Under the pieces are notes generated by a model. That model ran no database searches, was not told the DNA's origin, and saw only the letters and a program-made list of their open reading frames with translations. This document shows positions 1 to 6,425 of a DNA stretch of 15,492 nucleotides, one piece after another. Location of the stretch: assembly GCA_013138855.1 (NCBI GenBank), contig WTBX01000236.1, positions 1-15,492 of the forward strand, in the 5' to 3' direction. The stretch's first letter is position 1, and every line of letters begins with the position of its first letter. The DNA is from Methylococcaceae bacterium (GTDB lineage Bacteria; Pseudomonadota; Gammaproteobacteria; Methylococcales; Methylomonadaceae). Position numbers and translations under genes: made by a program.

Positions 1-1240
1 ATCATTTTGGCTTGGTCAGATAGGACCTTATTTTTCTGGTGCTGCAAAGCTTTATCCTTATATATTGGCTGCAAAAGACCCTATTACCCCAGTCATTTAT
101 AGACGTTATTATTATGCCGATGCGAAAATGCGAGCCAAAATACTTCGGTTTTCAGGAGTAATTGAGTCACGAAATCTGCTGCCACTGATTAAACAGGGAC
201 TTGATGATTTTAATTGGGAAGTAAGACGGCAGGCTGAATGGAGGTTTAATCATGCTTTTGGGTGGTTAGAAGATAAACCTGAATTAGCCAAAATGCTGAT
301 TGAGAAAAAAAACTTGTGGCATTTTAAACCAAATCATCATGGTTTTTCTTTCTATGCAACAAAGGATTGGTATCAAAGTTTTTTTAATCTGGTTAAAGCA
401 AAAAAAGCTTATTTACATGACTTAGGTAAATTAAAAGCGGTAAAAAACTGTCCAGAGGAAGTTATTATCGCCAATCTTGAATTTTTAATAAAAAATTTAA
501 CGACCAGTTATTCAAAATCACCAATTTTTAAAAAAGGCAGGCATGGTTACTTTAAATACAAAGATTTAAAGGTTATTCGTAGCTTATTACTTAACGTTAA
601 ACAAAAAAAATACTTGCGTAAGTTTTCACCTTTATTAACACTGTTATTGCATGATAAAGCGTATTGGGGCGCACGCATGAGTCTTTCATCTTCTCGTCCA
701 ATAAAAGCCTCGTATAAAAGTATTCTAGGGTTTAGTCATTATCGTAACGATAAGTTTTTAAAACGTATCGTAGCTGCTTTATCTATTAAAGATGTTGAAG
801 CATGGCAGAAAAATATCGCCCCAAACTTTTTGACTGATTTGTTTTTACAATCTTTATTAACTGAAAAAAAAGGGGGTGAACTTAATTTCCCTAGAAAAAA
901 CTATCCTCTAAAAATAACGGTTATCGACAAAAGCAATCATGAGATATTAGCGACTTCTGACTATGTATTAAATTACGGTGAAGAAACATCAGTCGTATTA
1001 GTGTCAAAAAATAAAAATTATTCAGATAAAAAGCTTAAACTTAAAGTTTTGTTTGATCGTGAAAAGTGGATGTATCGTGTTGGTGTGAATATTGAGTTGA
1101 AGCCGCATGGATTGGAGGTTAATAACTCTATTCCAGTACGTGGGCTAGGATTTGACAGCTCTATTCCAATAGCGGGTAGTTATGAGATTTTTTTGTCAGA
1201 ACCAAAAGAAACAAAATGGATATTTGAACATCTTTTATAA
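1..1240 (+). CDS. Unrecognised protein, possibly HEAT-repeat-like (5' end outside the window)
   Basis: The reading frame is open from the left edge of the window to the TAA at 1238-1240. A TTG at 65 would be the first start codon inside the window, but the frame continues upstream of it, so the gene is probably 5'-truncated by the window edge. I do not recognise the family. The early visible part (encoded near 130-260) contains paired amphipathic helices reading SRNLLPLIKQGLDDFNWEVR, which look like a HEAT-type repeat. The middle is lysine-rich and helical. The last ~120 residues look beta-rich, with alternating hydrophobic positions. No catalytic motif is evident. Codon use is as AT-rich as the neighbours. 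It lies 87 bases upstream of a TPR lipoprotein on the same strand, so the two could share a transcript, although a weak hairpin lies between them. The coding call is solid; the function is unknown. Confidence 0.72.
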   Translation, partial: SFWLGQIGPYFSGAAKLYPYILAAKDPITPVIYRRYYYADAKMRAKILRFSGVIESRNLLPLIKQGLDDFNWEVRRQAEWRFNHAFGWLEDKPELAKMLIEKKNLWHFKPNHHGFSFYATKDWYQSFFNLVKAKKAYLHDLGKLKAVKNCPEEVIIANLEFLIKNLTTSYSKSPIFKKGRHGYFKYKDLKVIRSLLLNVKQKKYLRKFSPLLTLLLHDKAYWGARMSLSSSRPIKASYKSILGFSHYRNDKFLKRIVAALSIKDVEAWQKNIAPNFLTDLFLQSLLTEKKGGELNFPRKNYPLKITVIDKSNHEILATSDYVLNYGEETSVVLVSKNKNYSDKKLKLKVLFDREKWMYRVGVNIELKPHGLEVNNSIPVRGLGFDSSIPIAGSYEIFLSEPKETKWIFEHLL

Positions 1241-1243
1241 GCC

Positions 1244-1267
1244 GTGAAAAAAAACATGTTTTTTCAC
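1244..1267 (+). terminator. Weak A/T-rich hairpin between two plus-strand genes
   Basis: Perfect 9-bp inverted repeat GTGAAAAAA / TTTTTTCAC with a 6-base loop, four bases after the upstream stop codon. The right arm contains six Ts but the tract runs into CAC, and the stem is AT-rich. At best this is a weak or partial terminator, or simply a palindrome. Confidence 0.3.
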
Positions 1268-1327
1268 TCCTATTTAGCTATAAACTAATAGCTATTCCTG
1301 TTTTCGTATTGATCTTTGTTTATCATC

Positions 1328-2308
1328 ATGAATTTATCACGCCCATCTTTTTATCTTTTCTGTAGCAGTTTAATATTATTATCAGCTTGTGCGCCTATAG
1401 GGAAAAAACACACATCAGCTAGTCAAAAAGGAACATTAGCAAGAGTAAAAGAGGTTTCCGCTACTCCTGTTACACAATATAGCTCTCCATCAGCAGATTC
1501 TTATATAGATGATAATCCTAACGCATTGTTGAATATGTTAGACCCTGATGTTACCGATATAGAAATAGCCTTTAAAAAGGCGGAATGGGAAAAAAGCCAA
1601 GGTAAAAAGAGTCGTGCATTATTTTATTATGTTAAAGCTTTACAGTTTAATAATAAAAGCATTCATGCTTTAGAAAATATTGCCATGATTCACCAGCAGA
1701 ATGGTGATGGTGATAAAGCACTTAGAATTTATCAAGATATTTTAAAGATTGATAATAATAATTTACGGGCAAATGAACAGTTAGGACTTAATTATTTAAA
1801 AAACCGTCTAAAAACAGAGGCGAAAACGTATTTAACTAAAGTGGTTGAGCAGAATGAATCGTATTGGAAAGCTCATAATGGTTTAGGAGTTATAGCTGAT
1901 TTAAATAAGCAATATGATAAAGCCATTGAACATTATCAAGCCGCTTTGACTCAGAATTCAAGTAACTCTATGTTATTGAATAATATGGGATATTCTTATT
2001 ACTTGAAAGCGGATTACAGCAAAGCTAGAAATTATTTTAATCAGGCTTTAAGTTTCGATAACAACTATCAACGTGCTATTTATAATCTTGCCTTAATTGA
2101 AATAAAAAATAAGCAATATTCAACGGCTGTAAATTTGTTCAATCGGGTAATGAAACCACACGAAAGCTATAACAGTGTGGGGTATTTATGTATGCTAGAT
2201 GGAGAATATGAGATAGCCGATAAATATTTAAGACAGGCTATTAGTGAATCTCCTACATACTTTCCAAAAGCAGAGGCAAATTTACAACAGCTAGAAGATT
2301 TACTTTAA
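1328..2308 (+). CDS. TPR-repeat lipoprotein (TadD/PilF-like)
   Basis: A 326-residue exported lipoprotein made largely of tetratricopeptide repeats. I start it at the ATG at 1328. The frame also offers a TTG four codons upstream, but the ATG gives a clean lipoprotein signal: a short polar N-terminus, a hydrophobic stretch (about residues 7-18) and a lipobox LSAC with the acceptor Cys at residue 21. Residues ~22-75 form a Ser/Thr/Asn-rich linker. From ~80 to the end there are about six to seven TPR units with typical A-x-x-x-Y/F and N-x-A positions, for example LLNNMGYSYYLKADYSKAR near the middle. TPR lipoproteins of this shape act as periplasmic assembly or pilotin scaffolds, e.g. TadD (Flp pili) and PilF (type IV pili). 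Which machine it serves cannot be read here, because no pilus genes are visible. Its stop codon overlaps the convergent phosphatase gene by 4 bases. Confidence 0.85.
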   Translation: MNLSRPSFYLFCSSLILLSACAPIGKKHTSASQKGTLARVKEVSATPVTQYSSPSADSYIDDNPNALLNMLDPDVTDIEIAFKKAEWEKSQGKKSRALFYYVKALQFNNKSIHALENIAMIHQQNGDGDKALRIYQDILKIDNNNLRANEQLGLNYLKNRLKTEAKTYLTKVVEQNESYWKAHNGLGVIADLNKQYDKAIEHYQAALTQNSSNSMLLNNMGYSYYLKADYSKARNYFNQALSFDNNYQRAIYNLALIEIKNKQYSTAVNLFNRVMKPHESYNSVGYLCMLDGEYEIADKYLRQAISESPTYFPKAEANLQQLEDLL

Positions 2309-2913
2309 AAATGATTGTGATGAAAATTTAACTGAATAAAGTTTGGTTCCGCATGAAAACATTGAAAGCGCGTCAAACTCGCATGACTTATTTGAACGGC
2401 AAAACTATTTTCTGTTGGGATTTTTAATAATAAAGAAAATAAATATCGAATCACCCCCGCATGAGTAATCACTAAAATCCGTTTTCCTTGATGCAAGTCT
2501 AATATCTTCTGCCAACTTTGTTGAATACGCTGTTGAAAGGCTTGCATAGCTTCACCATTAGGCGGTGGATTATTGATAGGGTCTTGATAAAAACGCATTA
2601 AACTTTCGGCTTCAATTTCTGCTGCCATTTTACCTTCCCAATCTCCAAAATTAATTTCTTGAAAACCTGCGTCTATCATTAAGGGAAGTTGACGCTGCTG
2701 GCTTAACTCAGTTGCAAAATTAAGACAGCGTTGCAAAGGTGAGCTAATAATTAATTCCCAATCATCAAAGCCATTAACCCGCTGCTGCATTTGTTCCCAA
2801 CCGCGTTTCGTTAAGGCATCATCGGTAACACCACGGTAATAAGAGCCACCTTGTACTTCTCCGTGACGTAATAAATCAACAAAAGTTTCATTCAATAATC
2901 CATCATTACCCAC
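2305..2913 (-). CDS. Histidine phosphatase family protein (CobC / phosphoglycerate-mutase-like)
   Basis: A 202-residue cytoplasmic phosphatase of the histidine (acid) phosphatase superfamily. The N-terminal LLRHGE motif carries the phospho-acceptor His17 with Arg16. Arg62 lies in SPLQR, Glu86 in FQEINFGDWEG, and the second catalytic His151 in VITHAGVIR, so the full RHG...H catalytic set is present. The spacing and the FGDWEG motif resemble alpha-ribazole phosphatase (CobC), but no cobalamin gene is nearby, so I leave the substrate open. The start is a GTG at 2911-2913, supported by an AAGGAG ribosome site (2924-2929) 10 bases upstream. It is the third gene of the creB-creC unit: creC ends at 2918, leaving 4 bases between the stop and this start. 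Its stop codon overlaps the convergent TPR gene by 4 bases. Confidence 0.88.
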   Translation of the reverse strand: MGNDGLLNETFVDLLRHGEVQGGSYYRGVTDDALTKRGWEQMQQRVNGFDDWELIISSPLQRCLNFATELSQQRQLPLMIDAGFQEINFGDWEGKMAAEIEAESLMRFYQDPINNPPPNGEAMQAFQQRIQQSWQKILDLHQGKRILVITHAGVIRYLFSLLLKIPTENSFAVQISHASLTRFQCFHAEPNFIQLNFHHNHF

Positions 2914-2917
2914 CTAA

Positions 2918-4360
2918 CTAATGCTCCTTATTTGTTTTAATAAACAGACTAATTTGCGCCACCGTTCCTTGCTGTTCTGTTGAACTTACCGAAAGAGTTC
3001 CCTCATGTAATAACATAATTTCTCGCGCTAAACTCAGTCCTAAACCTGAACTTTTTTTACCCGTATCAGGACGTTTTAAGGAATAAAAACGCTCAAAAAT
3101 ACGTTCTTTTGCATAATCAGGAATACCACCGCCTTGATCTTGTATCTCAACCGTAATTTTTGAATCATATTGCTTAACTGTAATTATAATTTCTCCTTTT
3201 AAAGGACTAAATTCAATCGCATTTTGCAATAAATTCGCTAACACCTGACGAATCAAAAAAGCTTCGCCATAAGCATTACATTTTCGTTCACCCTTTAAAT
3301 CAATACGCAGTTTTTTAGCGTGTATTATATGTTTCAAGCTTTCAATTGCCTCAGCTAGTATTTCATCAATATCTATGGCTGTAATGTTTTCAATATGTTT
3401 TCTTGATTCCAAAGAAGACAGCAATAATAGTTGTTCTACGATTCGACTGATGCGGTCAGATTCCACGCGAATATTATTAATAAAATCCTGTCGTTTATCG
3501 CGGGTAAGTTCACCTGCTAATAATTCAGCCGCACCTTGAATCGCAAATAAGGGGCTTTTAATTTCATGCGTCAACGTCTGTACATAATTTTCAACATAAC
3601 GCCGTCCTTCTAAAGTATCGCGCATGTCTTCAAAAGCTTGTCCTAATTCTGCCATTTCTCCTGAACCTAATTTCGGACGTTTAACGCGTTTTCCTGCACT
3701 CACCGTTCGAGCATAATTAATCAATAAATGAATCGGTCGTGTAACCCATAAACTCAGCAACAAACCAATTGCGATTAAGATTAAACAAAAGGCAAAGCCC
3801 ACTTCGATGAGTTTCTTTTGCGTAGTTTTAGTAAATTGATTCACATTAACGGTCGGTTTACCTACCGATAACACGCCAATTAATTCACCGTTTTTAATAA
3901 TTGGTGAAGCGATATACATGATTTTATTTTCTGAATCATTGATATTCACGGAAGTACGCGCCCCATATTCACCGCGCAAGGTTCTATAAACATCACGCCA
4001 TTGTGAATAATCGTCACCTTCATGCAGACCGTTATTAGAATCAAATAACACAATTCCAGCGTGGTCGGTAATATAGATATGCAAGTCCACATTGGTTTTA
4101 GTTAAGCCGAAAACCTGCGCTTTAAAACTTTGAGCATGAACGGTTTTGAAACTATTGCGAAACAAGGCAATATCAAATTCATTATTTTTTATAGAATTAA
4201 CCGCGAAAGAGGCTAACACTCTAGCGGTATCGACTAAAGGTTCTTCGGTAGATTCTCGATAGCGCAATTCCATATCATCCAGTACGGTGGTGATTAGAAA
4301 ATAAAAGCCCAAGCCAAATAATAAGGCGATGCCTAAAAACATGCGTCTGCGAATACTCAC
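2918..4360 (-). CDS. creC: Two-component sensor histidine kinase CreC
   Basis: A 480-residue inner-membrane sensor kinase. It has TM1 at about residues 7-28, a periplasmic PAS/Cache-like domain at ~29-182 (containing YITDHAGIVLFDS and GVLSVGKP), TM2 at about 185-206, and a HAMP segment at ~206-258. The dimerisation/phosphorylation helix reads YVQTLTHEIKSPLFAIQGAA, with the phospho-acceptor His265. The ATPase domain has the N box (Asn380 in LLQNAIEFS), the G1 box DQGGGI (408-413), the F region ERIFERFYS and the G2 box GLGLSLA (439-445). The phosphorylation motif and overall architecture match CreC, whose E. coli counterpart responds to carbon source and fermentation state through CreB. The start is a GTG whose last two bases form the TGA stop of creB (4-base overlap, GTGA), implying translational coupling. 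No creA or creD is in view. Confidence 0.9.
   Translation of the reverse strand: MSIRRRMFLGIALLFGLGFYFLITTVLDDMELRYRESTEEPLVDTARVLASFAVNSIKNNEFDIALFRNSFKTVHAQSFKAQVFGLTKTNVDLHIYITDHAGIVLFDSNNGLHEGDDYSQWRDVYRTLRGEYGARTSVNINDSENKIMYIASPIIKNGELIGVLSVGKPTVNVNQFTKTTQKKLIEVGFAFCLILIAIGLLLSLWVTRPIHLLINYARTVSAGKRVKRPKLGSGEMAELGQAFEDMRDTLEGRRYVENYVQTLTHEIKSPLFAIQGAAELLAGELTRDKRQDFINNIRVESDRISRIVEQLLLLSSLESRKHIENITAIDIDEILAEAIESLKHIIHAKKLRIDLKGERKCNAYGEAFLIRQVLANLLQNAIEFSPLKGEIIITVKQYDSKITVEIQDQGGGIPDYAKERIFERFYSLKRPDTGKKSSGLGLSLAREIMLLHEGTLSVSSTEQQGTVAQISLFIKTNKEH
2924..2929 (-). promoter_or_regulatory. Ribosome binding site deciding a GTG start
   Basis: AAGGAG on the minus strand, 10 bases before the GTG at 2913 and lying within the last codons of creC. 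It is the main support for choosing the GTG start of the histidine phosphatase. Confidence 0.6.
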
Positions 4361-5046
4361 AGTTCACATCGCAAAGAATAGCCAATTCCCCTATGAGTGA
4401 TAATCGGATCTTCATTAGGATAAATGGCTTTAAGTTTTTGGCGGATGGTTTTAATATGCGTATCGACGGTACGTTGCAAGCTGATACCCGCATGTTGTTC
4501 CCACGCGTAATCCATTAACTGCTCACGCGAATAAACTCGCTCTGGCGAATCAATTAATAATTTGAGTAAACGATATTCGATTTTCGATAAACTCAAAATT
4601 TGATTGCGATAGATAATCTGCATTCGCTCTTCATTAACATTAAATAAACTATTGCCGTGCGCGGCTTCATTTTCTGTCTTTAAGCCTGTACGTCTTAAGA
4701 CGGCCTTAACACGAGCGCAAAGTTCTCTTAAACTAAACGGTTTAACCACATAATCATCTGCACCTATTTCTAAACCGACCACTCTATCAATTTCATCAGA
4801 CCGTGCGGTGACAAAAATAATGGGGACGGATGAGTTATTGCGAATTTGTCTGGCGAGTTCAAAACCACTAATATCGGGTAAGCCAATATCTAAAATGATT
4901 AAGTCGAATATAGACATTTTTAAAGCTAAAGTCGCCTCTTCGCCTGATGCACAGCCTTTGGCTTCAAAACCTTCGGAGATTAAGGCATAGATAATATTGT
5001 CAGCAATGGAGGGTTCATCATCAACCACAAGGATTTTAGAGGTCAT
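4357..5046 (-). CDS. creB: Two-component response regulator CreB (OmpR/PhoB type)
   Basis: A 229-residue DNA-binding response regulator and the partner of CreC. The receiver domain (1-120) has the acidic pair Asp9/Asp10, the phospho-acceptor Asp53 in IILDIGLPDISGFELARQIR, Thr80 and Lys102 in KPFS. The segment LDIGLPDISGFEL followed by VTARSDEIDRVVGLEIGADD is characteristic of CreB. The C-terminal winged-helix domain (~132-229) ends with the recognition segment RTVDTHIKTIRQKL and the wing HRGIGYSL. I chose the ATG at 5044-5046 because it places the first beta strand (KILVVDDE) at the usual distance and gives CreB's normal length. In-frame TTG codons upstream (5061, 5076) are possible but add unrelated residues. 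No strong Shine-Dalgarno precedes the ATG. It is the first gene of the creB-creC-phosphatase unit. A palindromic element sits directly upstream and must contain or displace its promoter. Confidence 0.9.
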   Translation of the reverse strand: MTSKILVVDDEPSIADNIIYALISEGFEAKGCASGEEATLALKMSIFDLIILDIGLPDISGFELARQIRNNSSVPIIFVTARSDEIDRVVGLEIGADDYVVKPFSLRELCARVKAVLRRTGLKTENEAAHGNSLFNVNEERMQIIYRNQILSLSKIEYRLLKLLIDSPERVYSREQLMDYAWEQHAGISLQRTVDTHIKTIRQKLKAIYPNEDPIITHRGIGYSLRCEL

Positions 5047-5064
5047 TAGTTTGAGTACCAACTT

Positions 5065-5188
5065 AAAAGGGGACAAAAAATAGTGGTATCAGACATTTGA
5101 AAAATATCAGACACCTTTGTAGGTTTACGGAGATTATAAAAATGTCTGGCTCTCTTTGGGTGTCTGATATTTATGCTGTCCCGCCTTA
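5065..5188. mobile_element. MITE/REP-like element of nested inverted repeats upstream of creB
   Basis: A ~124-bp block with three inverted-repeat pairs. The outer pair is GGGACA (5070-5075) with TGTCCC (5177-5182), flanked by imperfectly matching AAG/CTT. The inner pair A is CAGACATTT (5090-5098) with AAATGTCTG (5140-5148). The inner pair B is a perfect 14-mer, AAATATCAGACACC (5102-5115) with GGTGTCTGATATTT (5159-5172). Pairs A and B interleave, so they cannot form one simple hairpin. The motif TATCAGACA occurs twice in direct orientation. There is no coding capacity. Such compact palindromic blocks are typical of REP/RAYT-associated or IS-derived miniature elements. The right edge coincides with the broken rpn fragment. 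A perfect minus-strand TATAAT lies inside (5133-5138), with no convincing -35 box. Confidence 0.6.
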
Positions 5189-5236
5189 AATTGATAGCCA
5201 CATAACCCCATATTTTAACGATGCAACTTGTTTCAT
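5186..5236 (-). pseudogene. 5' remnant of a second rpn (PD-(D/E)XK nuclease) gene
   Basis: On the minus strand the frame reads MKQVASLKYGVM and then diverges to WLSI and a TAA (5186-5188). The first 12 codons are identical at the protein level, and 37 of 38 bases identical at the DNA level, to the start of the complete rpn gene just upstream (6195-6232 versus 5201-5238). The remnant ATG lies 7 bases after the stop codon of that complete gene. This is best read as the surviving 5' tip of a tandem rpn paralogue whose body was lost by deletion or by arrival of the palindromic element. It can still encode a 16-residue peptide, which is probably meaningless. Confidence 0.75.
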
Positions 5237-5238
5237 CA
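5201..5238. repeat. 38-bp direct repeat, copy 1 (rpn remnant)
   Basis: Matches 6195-6232 in the same orientation at 37 of 38 positions; the single difference is C versus T at 5219/6213. It flanks the rpn gene on its downstream side. Confidence 0.9.
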
Positions 5239-5243
5239 GGCTC

Positions 5244-6230
5244 TTACTTTTGAATTAAATTAATTTCTTCAACGGTTAAAGCCGTTATCTCTGCAATCAT
5301 TTCAACGGTCAAGCCATTTGCTAACATGCTTTTAACCATCATTTGTTTTTCTAAAAAATAAGACTTCTCCATGCTTTCCTTATCCTTCTCTATCTTATCC
5401 CTGTCCTTTTCCATTTTGTCCTTATCTCTTTCCATTTTGTCCTTATCTCTTTCTATTCTTTCCTTATCTCTTTCTATTCTTTCCTTATCCTTTTCTATTC
5501 TTTCCTTATCCTTTTCTATTTCCTTCATTTTTTCTTTAAGCTGTTCCATTTTTTCATTAGCTTCTTTCAATTCCTTTTTTCTAAGCTGCTGATCGTTATA
5601 TTCATCAAACATTACGGCTCGCTCATCAGGGGTTATATCGTCCTTCTCAATACTGTCAAAAACTTGTTGAATAATCGCATTATGATAATGACTTTCATCT
5701 ACCTCTTCGTCCAAAGTATCATCAATCGCCTCCAGCCATTCCCTATAAGCTACTGGCGTATTTTTATTGACATATTTAGGACACAAATAAATAACTTTAT
5801 GTCGAATCTCACCTAAAGCATTGCCTTGTAAATCTTTCGGGTCAAACTCAATCGTTGCCACATCTTTTTTATGTTTATCTCCCGACGTTAAAACCACAAT
5901 CGTAAAAACTTGTAACTCAGGACGATAATTTTTAGCACTGGCAATTTGTTCTAATAAAGCAACACAGTGATAATGCAAAAAGCGATCATAATGATCTTCA
6001 TGGCGTTCATGCTGAATATCAACAATCACTCGATTCTTAACATCCTCTGCAAACAAATCAAAATGCGAATTAACTCTACCTACAATAGGATTAAACGACT
6101 TTTCAGTTTCCACATGATCTGTTTCAAACGTAATCCCTAAAACATCCTGAACAAAAGCCGTAAAAATTTCAGGCTTAGAAAACGCCTTTTTAAACATAAC
6201 CCCATATTTTAATGATGCAACTTGTTTCAT
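5244..6230 (-). CDS. Rpn family recombination-promoting nuclease / putative transposase (PD-(D/E)XK)
   Basis: A 328-residue protein starting at the ATG at 6228-6230; a TTG one codon earlier is less likely. A GAGGG-type ribosome site lies about 10 bases upstream. The N-terminal ~30 residues, MKQVASLKYGVMFKKAFSKP, are the hallmark of PD-(D/E)XK family transposases. The nuclease core has Asp58 (HFDLFAED) and VDIQ with Asp71 and Gln73, followed by HERHEDHYDRFLHYH. This fits the D...(D/E)xQ variant of the active site. After ~residue 215 it becomes a charged coiled coil with seven consecutive 7-residue repeats of the type IEKDKER (238-286). It ends in a short helix-turn-helix-like tail, GLTVEMIAEITALTVEEI. 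Rpn proteins are RecA-independent recombination-promoting DNases, and some are reported in phage defence with toxicity controlled by an internally translated C-terminal fragment. Whether this one works that way is inference. It stands alone, between creB and an unknown membrane protein. Confidence 0.88.
   Translation of the reverse strand: MKQVASLKYGVMFKKAFSKPEIFTAFVQDVLGITFETDHVETEKSFNPIVGRVNSHFDLFAEDVKNRVIVDIQHERHEDHYDRFLHYHCVALLEQIASAKNYRPELQVFTIVVLTSGDKHKKDVATIEFDPKDLQGNALGEIRHKVIYLCPKYVNKNTPVAYREWLEAIDDTLDEEVDESHYHNAIIQQVFDSIEKDDITPDERAVMFDEYNDQQLRKKELKEANEKMEQLKEKMKEIEKDKERIEKDKERIERDKERIERDKDKMERDKDKMEKDRDKIEKDKESMEKSYFLEKQMMVKSMLANGLTVEMIAEITALTVEEINLIQK
5373..5519 (-). repeat. Seven in-frame 21-bp tandem repeats inside rpn
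   Basis: Seven consecutive 21-base units encode heptads (IEKDKER, IEKDKER, IERDKER, IERDKDK, MERDKDK, MEKDRDK, IEKDKES). Two neighbouring pairs are nearly identical in DNA, which indicates recent unit duplication. Changes in copy number would lengthen the coiled coil without breaking the frame. Confidence 0.9.
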
Positions 6231-6232
6231 CA
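6195..6232. repeat. 38-bp direct repeat, copy 2 (start of the complete rpn gene)
   Basis: Covers codons 1-12 of rpn and two bases upstream. It matches 5201-5238 at 37 of 38 positions in the same orientation, so the complete gene is bracketed by the two copies about 1 kb apart. Confidence 0.9.
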
Positions 6233-6329
6233 ACGCCCACCCTCACATTATCATTCACAAAAAAGTATTTTAATTATAACGCTATCTCCCCTTTTATGAA
6301 TTGAAAAAAGTACATTGTTATGAGCTTTA

Positions 6330-6344
6330 CAACCGTTACGGTTG
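6330..6344. repeat. Short perfect hairpin in the rpn / membrane-protein intergenic gap
   Basis: CAACCG-TTA-CGGTTG, a 6-bp stem with a 3-base loop. It lies in the 195-base gap between the divergent rpn and 3-TM protein genes, about 80 bases before the latter. It could be an operator or a 5' UTR structure. Nothing else in this gap stands out. Confidence 0.3.
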
Positions 6345-6425
6345 ACGTAGCTTAATAGCGTGAGTTGTTAAATGGTCTAAAAGTTGCTTGATATTTTAGT
6401 TGTTAACATTATGACTGGATATTAA

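Noticed and set aside
1316..1327. TTG start four codons before the TPR lipoprotein ATG
   Set aside because: It adds only four residues before the signal peptide; the ATG at 1328 gives the cleaner lipoprotein N-terminus.
4275..4493. 72-codon minus-strand frame across the creB/creC junction
   Set aside because: It overlaps two well-supported genes in another frame and has no family features.
5047..5076. 10-residue N-terminal extension of CreB from a TTG
   Set aside because: It lies partly inside the palindromic element, has no ribosome site, and the extra residues precede a normal receiver-domain start.
5364..5530. CRISPR-like array suggested by regular repeats
   Set aside because: The 21-bp units are contiguous with no unique spacers and are in frame within rpn.
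5371..5592. 73-codon plus-strand frame rich in Leu-Ser-Ile
   Set aside because: It is the antisense reading of the 21-bp rpn repeat; the low-complexity LSLSFSI pattern only mirrors the heptads.
5060..6240. A complete insertion sequence carrying rpn, bounded by the 38-bp repeats
   Set aside because: The direct repeats are the coding start of rpn, not terminal inverted repeats, so a tandem-gene remnant explains them better.
6342..6373. TTGACG followed by TTAAAT as a promoter for the 3-TM gene
   Set aside because: The spacing is 20 bases for the better -10 match, and the 17-base spacing gives a very poor -10.
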